Below the pieces are notes generated by a model. That model made no database searches and had not been told where the DNA came from. It saw only the letters and a program-made list of their open reading frames with translations. DNA of 64,000 nt from Apium graveolens (taxonomy: Eukaryota; Streptophyta; Magnoliopsida; Apiales; Apiaceae): positions 228,236,999 to 228,300,998 of the forward strand of contig NC_133649.1 of NCBI RefSeq assembly GCF_009905375.1. Reading direction: 5' to 3'. Within the stretch, counting starts at the first letter, position 1. The number at the start of each line of letters is the position of its first letter. Both the position numbers and the translations under genes were made by a program. Positions 25,569-37,733 of the stretch are shown here, one piece after another.

Positions 25569-28020
25569 GCTACTCTACCACCTCTTGTTATGAGACTATC
25601 TATTTAAGAACCTCCATTTGTTTATTTTTGTTTTACTGAACATTTAATTGCGAATGTATCTCTTCAGTTTACCCTATATCCTGTTCTATACCCCCAGTTT
25701 AGAACTTATCCTATGAAGCGATTGTATCTACAAGGATGGATTCGAGAGTTATAGTAAATGGGGAGCGCTTGAGAGATAAATAAAGGTGAGAAGAAGTTTA
25801 GAGAGAAGATTTAAGTGTTTTAGAGAATAGTTGTTATCGGGTTAAAAGAAGCCATTAGTTACTAAGCCACCCGTAAATAATTATGGGATGAATTAGATGA
25901 ATTTTGAAAGAGTAAGAGAGAAAAGTATAAACCTGGAATTTTTGTGAAATTAAATGATGAGGATATGATAAATGCGATATGTAAAGCAGTAATGAGATGT
26001 GATATGAGCAAAATTTGTTTTATGAAATAGACTTATTGACCATTGGATAGCCTGATTTACTTAATTACTGCAACGGTAATGTCAGGAGTATTACCAGTAT
26101 GGAAGCTTTGATGTGAAGCTACAAATAAGATAGTATGCAACGACAATTGAAGTGTTCGTCGATTAAGGAAGGTAAGTGGACATGATAAAGGAGATAAGGT
26201 AGATTGAAGTGAACGGACCTTTATGTGAATGTTTTTTTTATTTGGTACTTTGTTATAGGTCAGAAGGACAACAACCAACTTATATAGTAAGGACAACCAG
26301 GTTTGTGATTTTCCAAACTTTTAAACAAGTTTTCGAAAAAGATTTTCTTTTACAAATTTCTAAAAGCCTTTTCGAATAAAATGATTTTTAAACATTGGTT
26401 GTCAAGTTACTATTTGAGTTTCTTGTTTGTTAGAAAGCCCGGATTACCTGGAAGGATGCTGTTTCAGACTTAGTATTGCTAATTTCGAGAACGAAGTAAC
26501 CTATGATTATGAAGAAGTTGATTATTGCTAACAATAAAGTGCAAGTATTGTTTGATAAAATTTACAACAGAATCAGCGTACGGAGTAACTATACATTCAA
26601 TTATTAGGACTATCAGAGTTCAAAAAATTCATTGATTTAGCAGAAGCCGGAGCGTGATCGCAGAAGATTGGAAAGATTTCCAGACCTCTCTAAAAGCAGA
26701 ATATTATTAACAAAAGGATCGTTATGTCGAATGGTACGTGGTTATTCTAAATTAAAAGAGGAATCTTGAAGTTACCTGGTAAGGAACGCCATTATGATCG
26801 AATTGTTAAAGTACTATTCGTGTGGGTGTGATATTAAAGACGCAAGACGTGACAAGTAGAAATTTACCATAATGTTTAATTTGCAAAAGCATTTCAGTGT
26901 ACCCTCTAAAGTTGCTATATGATGCAATTGGGATGTGATCGAACAAGCTCGAAAGATGAATACAAGTGAAATGTGGGTGGTGACCAATGGTATCGTTTTA
27001 GTTTTCAATATTACAGTGTATATTCCTTCTCAATTCTTAAAAATGTATGAACTTCTTTTCTCAAATAAACTCTTTTCTATAATATCAAAAAGAAGGATAT
27101 TCCATTCCTTTCAAACTCATTTGCTTCCCTCAAGTTTTGCTTTCTGATTGAGACAAACAGTTTATGATGAGACACTTTGTCAGAATGACGAAGAGTCGGG
27201 TGGGACGCCACCTAATCATGTGCTGTATGCCATATGGTACGAAAGACTGGCCATCTTAAGTACCAATGTGGTTGTCTCATTCATATTCAAATCCTTGTTT
27301 CTTCTTTCTTTTCAACTCTCAATTTTATTGAATTGTGAATCCTTCTAGTTGCTTCGTTGTACTGTCGTTCTTTGTGAGAATTTTTCAAACAGAAATCAAC
27401 GAACTATGGACCAAGCGGGTAAAGTTCCATCTACTTTCCACGCATGGGAAGCAAACAAAGGCATATGACGAAAATTGCAAATCACTAGCCCAGTCAGAGA
27501 TGCACTAAGAGTCAAGGGAATCTACTCCAATGAGGAATACGTCTCCAAGAACGAGAAACTGTGATGACATGGATGATTAAGGGAATACCTTATGTGTTAA
27601 AGTATTAAAAGATGTGAGAGAAACTTAATTGTTTATCTCTCAAGGTTTTGTTGATAAGATGAATTACCCTATTAAATTGATAAGATTGTAATTAAAGGAC
27701 TAGCAAGTCAAGAACATGTGGTTGTTAAATAAGTGAGTACCAATGGTGAAATTGAGATTCCTGGCAATAAGTTGTGAAGAATTGATATCATGGAAGATAA
27801 GAGGATTTGATATTATTCTAAGGAAAGGATTAACTGTTAAAGCGTGATGTCCAGACAGACCGTCGTGATGAAAAGATAATTCTGAGGACGCCAAATGAGA
27901 CGGTGATGAGGTTCAGAAGATGAAAGAAGGAAAATAATTTATTAATAATGATTATGGTGATCAAGATGTGAGCATTATGGTGATTATGAGATAAATAAAA
28001 GTCAGAAGCAAACAAAATTT
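25569..28020 (+). pseudogene. Element E decayed gag and protease region
   Basis: By position between leader and RT this should hold gag and protease. Stops interrupt every frame, and I could not identify a zinc knuckle or a DSG/DTG protease site with confidence. The sequence is rich in AAG/GAA codon-like runs, like the pol part after it. Confidence 0.5.
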
Positions 28021-29160
28021 GAAGATTTTATAGCAATTAAAGAGTTTCAAGAAATGTTTCCAAATGAGTTATCAACATTTCCTCTAGATAGAGAAGTGAA
28101 GCTTACGATTGACTTAACGCCTGAGACGAAACCAGTGACTACGGCCTTACCCAAAATGGCACCAGTTAAAATGAGGACGTTAGCAAAGTAGACGCAAAAG
28201 ATATTTGAAGAATAAGCGATTAGACCCAGCATATCCTATAAGGTGCACCAGTACTAATTGTTAATAAGAAAATGGAAGTATGAGATTATGCGTCGACTAG
28301 CAAAAGCCTAACAGGTTTACTATCAAGAGCAAGTATCTATTACCTCGACCCAATGATTTGTTCGATCAATTGCAAGAAGCAAAGTACTTTTATAAGATTG
28401 ATTTAAGACTTGGTATTTCACCAATTAAAGATTAAACCTATGGATATATCAAAGATAATTTCCAGAACCAAGTACTGTTCTCGTATTGTCATTTGGATTA
28501 ACCAATATACCAGTGATATTGAACCTATGGACATAATCTTTAAAGGATATCTGGATAAGTTGTATTTGTGTTACTTAAATTCAATGGAGGACCATGCGAA
28601 GTATTTAATAACAACGGAGGAGTCGGAGAAGAAAGAAGTTGTAGGTAAAGTTTACAAGGTGAAAAGTTTTAATGGTAGAAAGCATAAATAATTAGTGAGA
28701 AGGGGACTAAAGGAGATCCGGAAGAAACTAAAGTTACTATAAATAAGGAAGGCGAAAAGCACCAATAAAAGTAAGAAGTTTATATGAAATGGAGAAGGGT
28801 GAGGAAAGTTTTGTGGAGTTAAATGAAAGGATGGTTACAACACATACTGTATCACTTTGAACGTATCAAGGAGATTTGGTAGTCTATGGTGATGCTTCTC
28901 ATAAGGAAGTAGGATGTGTGTTGATGCAACACAATAAAGTTATTGTATATGCACCCAGACCACCGAAACCTTATGAGCAGAAGTATCTTACTCATAATTG
29001 GGACTAATAGTAGCAATATTTGTTTTGAGAGATTGGGAAACATGATATGTAGGGAGAAAAGTGTAAGATGTATACGGACCATAAAAGTTTGAAGTATGTA
29101 CTCACGAGGAAGGGAAAATGTAGAGGTAGGCGATAAGCAAAAAGGAGAAAACAAACAAAG
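28021..29160 (+). pseudogene. pol: Element E reverse transcriptase and RNase H remnant
   Basis: Starts with a Gypsy RT N-terminus (IAIKEFQEMFPNELSTFPLD, then REVKLTIDL), passes DLFDQLQEAKYFYKIDLR near 28350-28410 and a decayed YLD...LNSMEDHAKYL region. RNase H follows from about 28876 (VVYGDASHKEVGCVLMQH) and YTDHKSLKYVLTR near 29070-29110. Stops and frameshifts are dense. RT would copy element RNA and RNase H would degrade the template; neither can be made from this copy. Confidence 0.85.
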
Positions 29161-29219
29161 AATTGTACCGGAAGAATTATCTATGGAATTTTAGATGTTG
29201 AAGTTGGAAGTCAAATATA

Positions 29220-29560
29220 TAATCTAAAGGAAGCAAAGATGGGTAGCATGACTTTTCAGTCAGAATTGTTAAGAAAAGATAAGAAGATGTCAAGAGAAGA
29301 TAATGGATTATGATGTTAGTAGTTAATAAAAGGAAATTTATGCGCCTAGAAGAACGAGCACGATATCCCCAGGTCTTCTTCCAGCACTTAGGTGCTACAG
29401 TTAAAGGAATTAAGAAATAAGATTCTACTAGGAATTCACGAGATAAAGAAGAGATGCCAAGATATAGAGAAATTTAAAGAAAAATAGTGATAACCAGGTA
29501 TAAGAAGAAAATTTCAAGATAAATCAGGAAGTGTTGGACATGTCAGGGTTAGGACGAAGT
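29220..29560 (+). pseudogene. pol: Element E integrase N-terminal zinc region remnant
   Basis: Contains a degenerate HHCC zinc-binding region ending in CWTCQG (29532-29547), with a preceding (I/H)x(E/D)IKK...YR-like stretch from about 29400. Several in-frame stops. Instead of the integrase core, reverse-transcriptase-like sequence follows. Confidence 0.65.
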
Positions 29561-29589
29561 ATTGGAAAGCCTAGTGGACAAGACAGAAC

Positions 29590-29980
29590 AAAGAGTGGTT
29601 TTACAAGAATTGAATCGTAAAGTGTACCAGTAATATTGATGGAGAAAAGGAATGAAATTATGAGAATATATACTGATTATCGGGCTTTGAACAAAACAAC
29701 CAATAAGAATAAGTGACCCCTATAAAGAATTAATTACTTACAAGACCTAATTCAAGAAGTATGTTATGTTTCGGGGATTAACTTAAAATCCGACCTGAGA
29801 ACATATTAGAGGTTACGATTAAAATGAGTTATGAGTATTGCAAGCTCCGGTGATATTATGGGAAATAATAAATGTATCAGTTGTTTATAAAAAATTAAGG
29901 AACATGTTGTATAAGGAGTACTCAGATAACTGAATTGTATTTATTGATAACATCTTCAGCTGTTCAGGAAACTATACATT
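29590..29980 (+). pseudogene. pol: Second, misplaced RT fragment inside element E
   Basis: Plus-strand reading gives YTDYRALNKTTNKNK and a SGINLKSDLR-like piece, then VFIDN (the RT catalytic box, FIDN at 29940-29951, with Asn for the second catalytic Asp). This repeats RT regions already present at about 28230-28560, but lies between the integrase zinc region and the integrase core. Either a second decayed element or a recombination product is inserted here. Many stops. Confidence 0.65.
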
Positions 29981-30189
29981 GAGTCATCAAGAATGGAATT
30001 TTGACTAAGATTAACAAAAGATTCTGAATTGATCCATGAACAACTACCTAAGCAAAGCTGTAGGGTAACATATGCACTATGCCGACAGAGAAGATTGGAT
30101 GTAATTAAGACCACCGAGGAGTTAATAGACAAGTAGGAAAGCGTGGAATCTAAAGTTTAGATACTTAAAGGTGATAATACGTGGATATA

Positions 30190-30450
30190 CGAGACTACTT
30201 TTCATCCTTAACTGATGGAAAATAAAAGGTAAGAGATGTTTAAATGTTTAGAAACCAAGTTGAAAACGAGCACCGCCTATCATCCTTAAACGGAGATTTA
30301 AAGTACGGAAGTGATTCAGGAAATATAAGATATGTTGAGAGATTGAGTTTTAAGAAAACACTGGAATGATTATTTATCATCGATGTCAGCTTTGAAATGC
30401 TACCTTACCAAGCTTCATGCGAACGCGAGTGTAAATTCCCATTTTTATTG
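30190..30450 (+). pseudogene. pol: Element E integrase core, C-terminal remnant
   Basis: Readable pieces are TKLKTSTAYHP, followed by a stop-interrupted TEVIQEI-DMLRD and HWNDYLSSMSALK, matching the Ty3/Gypsy pattern STAYHPQTDGQSER...W...YLP. The catalytic Glu region is disrupted by stops. Downstream to 31030 only decayed sequence is seen. Confidence 0.72.
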
Positions 30451-31030
30451 AGATAAAGTGAGAGAAAGGAAGTTGTTAAATTCTAAATTAATTCTACACA
30501 CCAAGAGCGTAGTGATATTGGTTAAAGTAGCTCAGAGTAGACAAAGAAAGACGACGAAATTATATTGAGAGAAAGTATGAGTATAGAAATAGGACCAGTA
30601 GTGTTAGTAAAAGTGTCATTTTGAAAGAGATTGGATAAATCTAAGTAGAAGGGACATGTCAAGTCCTAAAATTAGTGAACCATTCGAAGTATTGATAAAT
30701 ATAGATAAAGTTATTCATGAGTTGACGTTACCGGCACAACAGTGTGCACATATAGTGTGTTTAACCTATTAATGTTAAAGCGTTAAGTATCTGATTTGAA
30801 TTAAGTGAGTGATTAGGAACCAATGGGCTCTTGTCCAAGTTTGTTCTGTATATAGTGATCGGTCTAAATCCTTGATCGTTCAAGGAAAGTCATTGAAAAT
30901 GAGTGTATATCTATAGTAAGTACGTTTGAAATCTTTGAATTAGAGAGTCTACTTGGAAACTAGAGTCAGATATGCTTGACAAAAATCCTCACTTGTGTAA
31001 CTAGACCAGATTCTGAGGACATAATCTTTT

Positions 31031-31044
31031 TAAGGGGGGAAAAA
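31031..31044 (+). other. Polypurine tract of element E
   Basis: TAAGGGGGGAAAAA directly before the 3' LTR start TATAACGACTCG. Confidence 0.85.
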
Positions 31045-34000
31045 TATAACGACTCGTATATTGTTTTTAATTATTTAATTGTGCAATTATGGAAATTATT
31101 AAATAAATAAGATATGTATGTTGGTTTTGACCGCTATGTATTGTTAATTATTATCCATATGTGATTTATAGTGTATCGAGTTGTCCGTGCGATTAATTAT
31201 GGGATCATATTGAATTATTTTCATTTTCAAAAGTGGGTTTAGTGCAAATTTATTTGCATAAATATTGGAAATATTTCTAAAATTATTTTTATGATTTTAT
31301 AATTAATGCTTTTATTTGTAAAATCTATACTTAATTCTATAATTCTTCAAAAATTATGAAACTCATATTTATTTAAGTTTGGAATATTCCGAGAATTTTA
31401 AAATTATTTTGGAAATTTTCGGGATTAATTTCACGCGCTCGTTGTTTCACTTCATTGATAAAAGCGGATATAAAGTGTATTTTAAAAATCATTTTAAAAT
31501 TTCAAAATTCATGTTTTTTTTAACTTCGGGATATTAGTAATATTTTAAGACTATTTTTCTGATTTTCTGAATCTGTTTTAAGTGCACCTTGGTTCGTTAA
31601 ATGTGAAATACGGTATATACTGCGTTTCAGAAATTATTTTTAAATTATGAAATTTATGTTTTTGTGAACTTTGGGATATTTATAACCTTTTAAGATTATT
31701 TTGGGAGATTTATTGAGTTTTATTTTATGCGTTTTATTTCGCTAAATTATAAATTTCGGTTAAAGTTGGGCTTGTAATTGGAAATACATGACACGTGGAG
31801 GCATTTTATTCCTTATAGTGATACGTGGCAGTTATTAGTGGACTTATACAATTTATTGGGTTTTCTTTCTTCATTTCCTCCTAGCAGAAACATCAATCCC
31901 TCTCATCTTTCCTCCTTATTCTTTTTTCCACAAATTTCCCTCATCTCCCTCTGTTTCTCCTCGATAAGCTAGCAGGGTTGTGCTTTCCATTTAATTGCCG
32001 TGATTTCTGTTTTTCTCGGTGATTTATGCGGCACCGGCCGCCCTTCCTCGGCTTCCGGCGAGGCAGAGGTGGCGAGGCCCATGGCTGTGTTCGTATATGT
32101 ATATATGTATGTACATGTCGAATATATAGTTGTGTTGCTTGGATTATATAGTTCTGTGTTGCTGTTTGTTGTTTCATTTGTTCCGGCCATTCTCCGGCCC
32201 CTTGTCGCGCGTGTGATGCGTGTCCTTGCGTGTGTGTCCTGCTCTGTGTTGGTGCCTGTGTTGCAGATTGATTGTTCCTCTGTTATTCGGATTAACATTT
32301 CAGATTATTAATTTATTTTTTTAACTTTTGCAGGAAATTACTTGAGTATTATTTGTGAAATAAAATATTTCGTGTGGGGTTATAATAGTTAATCAGTAGG
32401 ATTCGTGTTGGAAACCCGAAATAAATGGGTACCCGCGGATTTTACCGCCGTCCGTGATGAATTTCGACGAGCGGACGGTGGACGGTGATGATATAATTCT
32501 GAGTCCTAATATTTTAAAATAAATAAATTAGTTCGTGAGGTTACCGTTGAAACGAGAATTTGATTTTTCATTAAAGTCGAGTATATAAATCAGTTGACGA
32601 ATTGTGATTGGATTAATTGTTAAACTGAACTGGTGGTTGGAATTGTAGTTGTGAATTTGACTATTGTTGGTTTGACGTCGATAGATGTTTCGACGGGTAG
32701 TCCGATAAACAAAGGGGACGCTGCCCGATTTCCGGGAAAAACAAATTACGGAAATACGGGAGCGTATCCGAGGATTATCGGGACGTCGAGCGAGTATACG
32801 TAACTACTTATATGTATGTTTTATACAGAACCTGATTATATGTGGTTTTATATGTTTTGACCAAAACACAGTAACCCTAATTTCGTAAAATGACGAGTAT
32901 ACGTATTTTCTGAAAATAAACACTGGATCAATTTCGAGAATGTGAATCCTAATTATTTTATGTGTTATTTTAATATGAATAATTATGAGTCGGGTTTGAA
33001 TATCGTTGGGTAAGAATTAGTATCGAGGATATGTCAAGCATACCTAGACGTCTAACGTAGGGTATTTTCGACCCTGTAGTTCATAGTCGGGAACCTGAAA
33101 GTGGAAGAGGGACTAAAGATAACATAGTGGTCATTCGACGAGCTCAGTAGAGTTCCAACAGAAAGACCTGAGTGTCAAAGTCGAATCCAATGGGATCTAG
33201 TGGTTGGACGTTAAAGCTTGAGCAGCAGAGTCGGCTCAGAGTTGATCAGTAATAGTTGTAAAGCCTTGTAAGGCAAGTATTTCTGAACTTTTCTGCAAGA
33301 TATATATTACCAATATTTTTGAACTATTTTATAACATGTCGCTATTATCTAGAATAACTCTTGTTTTACATTGCAAGAGCTTTAAACCATTGAACCTTGA
33401 ACCCCGATTTTCTTGATCTTGAGCCATAAGCCTTATTCTTTGTAACCCATCCTTTGTTGATCATCAGACACCAAACCATACAAATATAATACTACTCTTC
33501 AAAAGTATAACTACCAAACACCCAAACACTGAAAGAGAATGATTTGAAACACTAAAACTTTTATATTCCAATCATTCTTTATAACATCAAAGAACCATAT
33601 CCCGAAAAATCATTACTGGTCAAATACCTGATCATTTTACAAACTGGAAAACCGCTTCTTATACATAACCTGATATACCCTTGTGATATCCATGAGTTTT
33701 CTGACGTTTTCATGCAAATGTTTAAACATTATTGATTATGATCTTGTTTTATTGAATCATCTTGTTATCATATTGAACTGCTTTAGGATTGGATAGTTTT
33801 TATATATGTGGACCAGATTCGTGGTCAGACCATACCAATGGTCAAGTTAGGCCAATGTGTGCCTTAGATCCAGTAATTAGAGCAGTGCTGTGAGCTTGCT
33901 CGGGGTTAGTGTGTGACTGATCAGCAGCCTAACCTTGGTTTTTAAAACTTAAAGTGAATATCCAATTCTAATGATTAGTTAAAAAGAAACTTGATTCCTT

Positions 34001-34429
34001 TGAATCATCTCATTTGGTCATTGTTTAAGCTCAGTTATCACTATTATGACTTGCTGAGCTAGTTAGCTCACCCTTGCGATTCTTTTATATATTTTACAGT
34101 TGAAAAGAATATGGATGATAGTGAAGTTCCTCAGTCCAAAGTGCGGGCTAAGGTTCGAGTTGAGTTGAATCGAGCTAGCAGAAGCGTCATGCGGTATAGA
34201 GATAGTCAGATTGTAAGAATGATTTTATTATCAATTGTAAGTTAAATTAGTTGGGATTTGGTATGTTGTAATAAAGGTTAGGATTGTGGCTTGTTTTCAT
34301 ACTTTAACCTGTTGCGATCCGTGGTTATATAAAGTAGGGTCATTGCAAATAATATTTCTTATTCAGGTTTATATATTGTATATGTGTTGTGGACCCCAAA
34401 CTTCTGACCCGGGTTTGGAGGGTGCCACA
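31045..34429 (+). repeat. 3' LTR of Gypsy element E
   Basis: About 3.39 kb, TATAACGACTCG to GGGTGCCACA. It keeps CACGTG (31792-31797) and TACGTGGC (31822-31829) at the same relative place as the 5' LTR. Three substitutions in the first 110 bases. It ends at the ACAAC target repeat in A's pol, and an open frame runs from its last 40 bases into the integrase of A. Confidence 0.93.
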
Positions 34430-34434
34430 ACAAC

Positions 34435-37172
34435 TGCTACACATGGATCTTTTTGGACCAGTCAATGTATTGTCAATTTCAAGGAAAAGATATTTCCTAG
34501 TGATTGTAGATGATTTCTCAAAGTTTTCATGGACCTACTTTCTTGGATCAAAGGATGAAGCTAATGAAATCATCATCAATCATATCAAGCAAGTCAACAA
34601 TCATCCAGATTTCAAAGTAAGGAATATCAGGAGTGACAATGGAACTGAGTTCAGGAATTTTATCGTGAGGTTGTTCTGTGAAGAAAATGGGATCATGCAT
34701 GAGTTCTCAGCTCCAAGGACTCCACAACAGAATGGTGTGGTGGAAAGGAAGAACATATCACTAATTGAAGCTGCAAGAACAATGCTTGAAGAGTCAAAAC
34801 TCCCAACATACTTTTGGGCTGAGGCTGTTAACTGTGCATGTTACACTCAGAATATTTCTCTAATCAATCAGGCAAAAGGCATGAATCCCTATCAATTGTT
34901 CAAGAGAAGAAAACCAACTTTAAACTTTCTTCATGTCTTTGGTTGCAAATGCTACATTCTAAGGAATCAACCTGATCACAGAGGGAAGTTTGATGCAAAG
35001 GCTGATGAAGGAATATTTGTTGGTTATTCTGCTGGAAAATCATATAGGGTCTACAATCTAAGAACCAACATTGTCATGGAATCTGTGCATGTTGTGTTTG
35101 ATGATAAAAAGATTGATGGACTAACAGATGAGGGACTTCATGAAGGACTCAAATTTGATAATATTGAGATATATTATGATGATAGTGAAGATGAGAATGA
35201 TGGAGAAGGCACCTCGAAAAGAATTCAAAATCTGCCTTTGGATAATGCACAAAGTGTTGCATCAGTTGAAAGTCGCAATTCAGCATCCGTTGAAAGAAGT
35301 AATGCAGCATCCGTTGAAAGACAAAGTGCATCATCCGTTGAAGTACATAATGAAGCATCCGTTGATCATAATCTGTCAACGGATAATCAATTCACTTCAT
35401 CAGTTGATAGAACTCCCAGTTCCTTTCAAAGGATCAGTAACTCAGGGGGAGTTTCAGCCAATCAACACTCTATCTCACATCATGACAATACTGAGGCAAC
35501 CTTATCTAGAGCTAATCTACCACCTCAAAGGAAATGGACCAAGAATCACCCTTTTGAATTGATCATTGGTGATGCAACATCTAAAGTGCAAACTAGAAGG
35601 GCTACTCAAGATGAATGTCTATATAGTAGCTTTCTATCACAGGAGGAACCTAAGAGAGTGGAAGAAGCTCTATTGGATCCAGATTGGATTTTTGCAATGC
35701 AAGAGGAGCTAAACCAATTTGAGAGGAACAAGGTATGGAAGCTGGTACCCAAGCCAAAGAACAAGAGCTCTATTGATACAAAATGGGTATTCAGAAACAA
35801 GATGGATGAAAATGGCATTGTCATAAGGAATAAAGCCAGATTGGTTGCCAAGGGCTACTCTCAACAAGAAGGAATAGATTTTGATGAGACATTTGCTCCA
35901 GTTGCAAGACTTGAAGCCATCAGAATCTTTCTAGCCTATGCAGCCCATGCCAATTTCAAAGTCTATCAAATGGATGTCAAGAGTGCATTTCTGAATGGAG
36001 AATTGGAGGAAGAAGTTTATGTAAGCCAACCCCCAGGATTTGAAGATCCAAATTTTCCAAACTATGTGTATTATCTGTTGAAAGCACTGTATGGACTAAA
36101 GCAAGCACCTAGAGCCTAGTATGAGACTTTGTCAAAATTTCTTCTAGATAATCACTTCACAAGAGGTACTATTGATAAAACTCTTTTCTTTAGAAATGTT
36201 AATGGCTCTACAATACTTGTTCAAATCTATGTAGATGATATTATATTTGGTTCTACAGATGATAAGCTTTGTAAAAAGTTTGCTAAGTTAATGCAAAGTA
36301 AATATGAAATGAGCATGATGGGAGAGCTAACTTATTTTCTCGGTTTACAAGTTAAACAAGTTAGTGGTGGAATTTTCATTAGTCAAACTAAATATATTTA
36401 TGATCTTTTAAAAAAGTTTGACTTAATGGATTGTTCATCTGCAAAGACTCCCATGACCACTGCCACGAAGCTTGAATTAAACAAGGCTGAAAAGTCTGTG
36501 GATATTACAAGTTATAGAGGCATGGTTGGCTCACTTCTATATTTAACTGCTAGTAAACCTAATATAATGTTTTCTACATGTCTCTGTGTTAGATTTCAAG
36601 TTGACCCTAAAAAATCTCACTTAGTAGCTATTAAAAGAATCTTCAGATATCTCAAAGGGACTCTAAATCTAGGAATTTGCTATCCTAGAGAGTCTGGTTT
36701 TGATCTAATTGGCTACTCAGATGCAGATTATGCAGGTTGCAAAATAGACAGGAAAAGTACAACTGGCACCTGTCAATTTCTAGGGAATAAGCTTGTGTCA
36801 TGGTTCAACAAGAAGCAAAATTATGTTTCTACATCAACAGCTGAAGCTGAGTACATTGCTGCTGGTAGTTGTTGTGCACATATACTGTGGATGAGGAATC
36901 AACTGTTTGACTATGGGATAACTGTTGACAAAATTCCAATATTCTGTGACAACACAAGTGCCATTGCCATTACTGAAAATCCTGTGCAGCACTCAAGAAC
37001 CAAGCACATTGACATCAAGTACCACTTCATAAGGGAACATGTGATGAATGGTACAGTGGAACTTCATTTTGTTCCAAGTGAAAAGCAGATTGCAGACATA
37101 TTTACCAAGCCACTTGATGAATCAACATTCACAAGATTATTAAGTGAGCTAGGTATGCTTAATTATTCATAA
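34435..37172 (+). pseudogene. pol: Element A pol, 3' part: integrase, RT, RNase H
   Basis: Continues the reading cut at 7917. The integrase core DDE triad is intact: Asp in HMDLFGPV, Asp in RSDNGTEF and Glu in GVVERKN. A linker with several ATCCGTTGA-containing SVE repeats (35288-35384) leads to Copia RT ([33 protein letters not shown] at 36228-36239). RNase H follows (DADYAGCKIDRKSTTG, STAEAEYIAA, NPVQHSRTKHID). One premature TAG at 36117-36119 replaces the tryptophan expected after QAPRA; otherwise both parts are open. Apart from this stop and the E insertion, pol looks well preserved. Confidence 0.94.
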
Positions 37173-37733
37173 ATTCATATCCTTATTATAATCTGTTTTG
37201 AAGCCTGAAATGAATTTGCTGCAAGAACAAAGTTGGCTTTAAGTAAAGATTATTCTATCAATGGATATTCCCTATCCGTTGAAAGCCAAAATTGTTCTAT
37301 CAACGGATGTCCATTATCCGTTGAAAGATAAATACATTTCTGGTAATTTTATCCTTCAACGGATAAATCTGTGTTAATCTTCAACGGATAACTATTTACC
37401 TCATCCGTTGAAGTGTCACATCAGTTGTTTTAAGTAAGTCACAACCGTTGATTCTTTTACTTAACCGTTGATACATATATACATATATACACAGTTGTAT
37501 GTATTTGTATTAAAGGCGGTTTTTAGAATACATACAGTTTTCTTTATTCTCAAACGGCTGTAATTTACTTAAAAGAATTATTTAATCATTCTCCTTACGT
37601 TTTAATTCGAGAAAGTATAAAAGCCTTTTGAATTCTAATTTTTACTTTATGCTTTCTTGCAATCTTTCAAAAGCTTTTACTCTCTTTCTCTCCCAAAACT
37701 CTCAACTTTTCTCTGCAACCTCTACTCACTACA
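37173..37733 (+). promoter_or_regulatory. Pol-aORF spacer with inverted repeats and candidate promoter
   Basis: A 561-bp non-coding spacer. The first half has seven motifs of the ATCCGTTGA/TCAACGGAT type, including a tight inverted pair at 37300-37308 and 37316-37324. A (TA)-rich run lies near 37470-37490. TATAAAA at 37616-37622 stands 112 bp before the aORF ATG at 37734, and is followed by a CT-rich, A-rich leader without ATG. The start context is ACAATGGC. This arrangement resembles a plant RNA polymerase II promoter with a short 5' UTR; transcription from it is inferred, not shown. Confidence 0.6.

Larger units (their letters stand above)
7918..34429 (+). mobile_element. Gypsy element E, plus strand, interrupted by element F
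   Basis: LTRs 7918-11380 and 31045-34429, TSD ACAAC. The primer site (11384) matches initiator tRNA-Met, and a polypurine tract precedes the 3' LTR. Domain order RT, RNase H, integrase in the remnants identifies Ty3/Gypsy. Without F (11737-25563) it is about 12.7 kb. LTRs end in TA...CA rather than TG...CA, in both copies. The coding region is full of stops although the LTRs differ little, so it probably moved as an already defective element. Confidence 0.92.
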
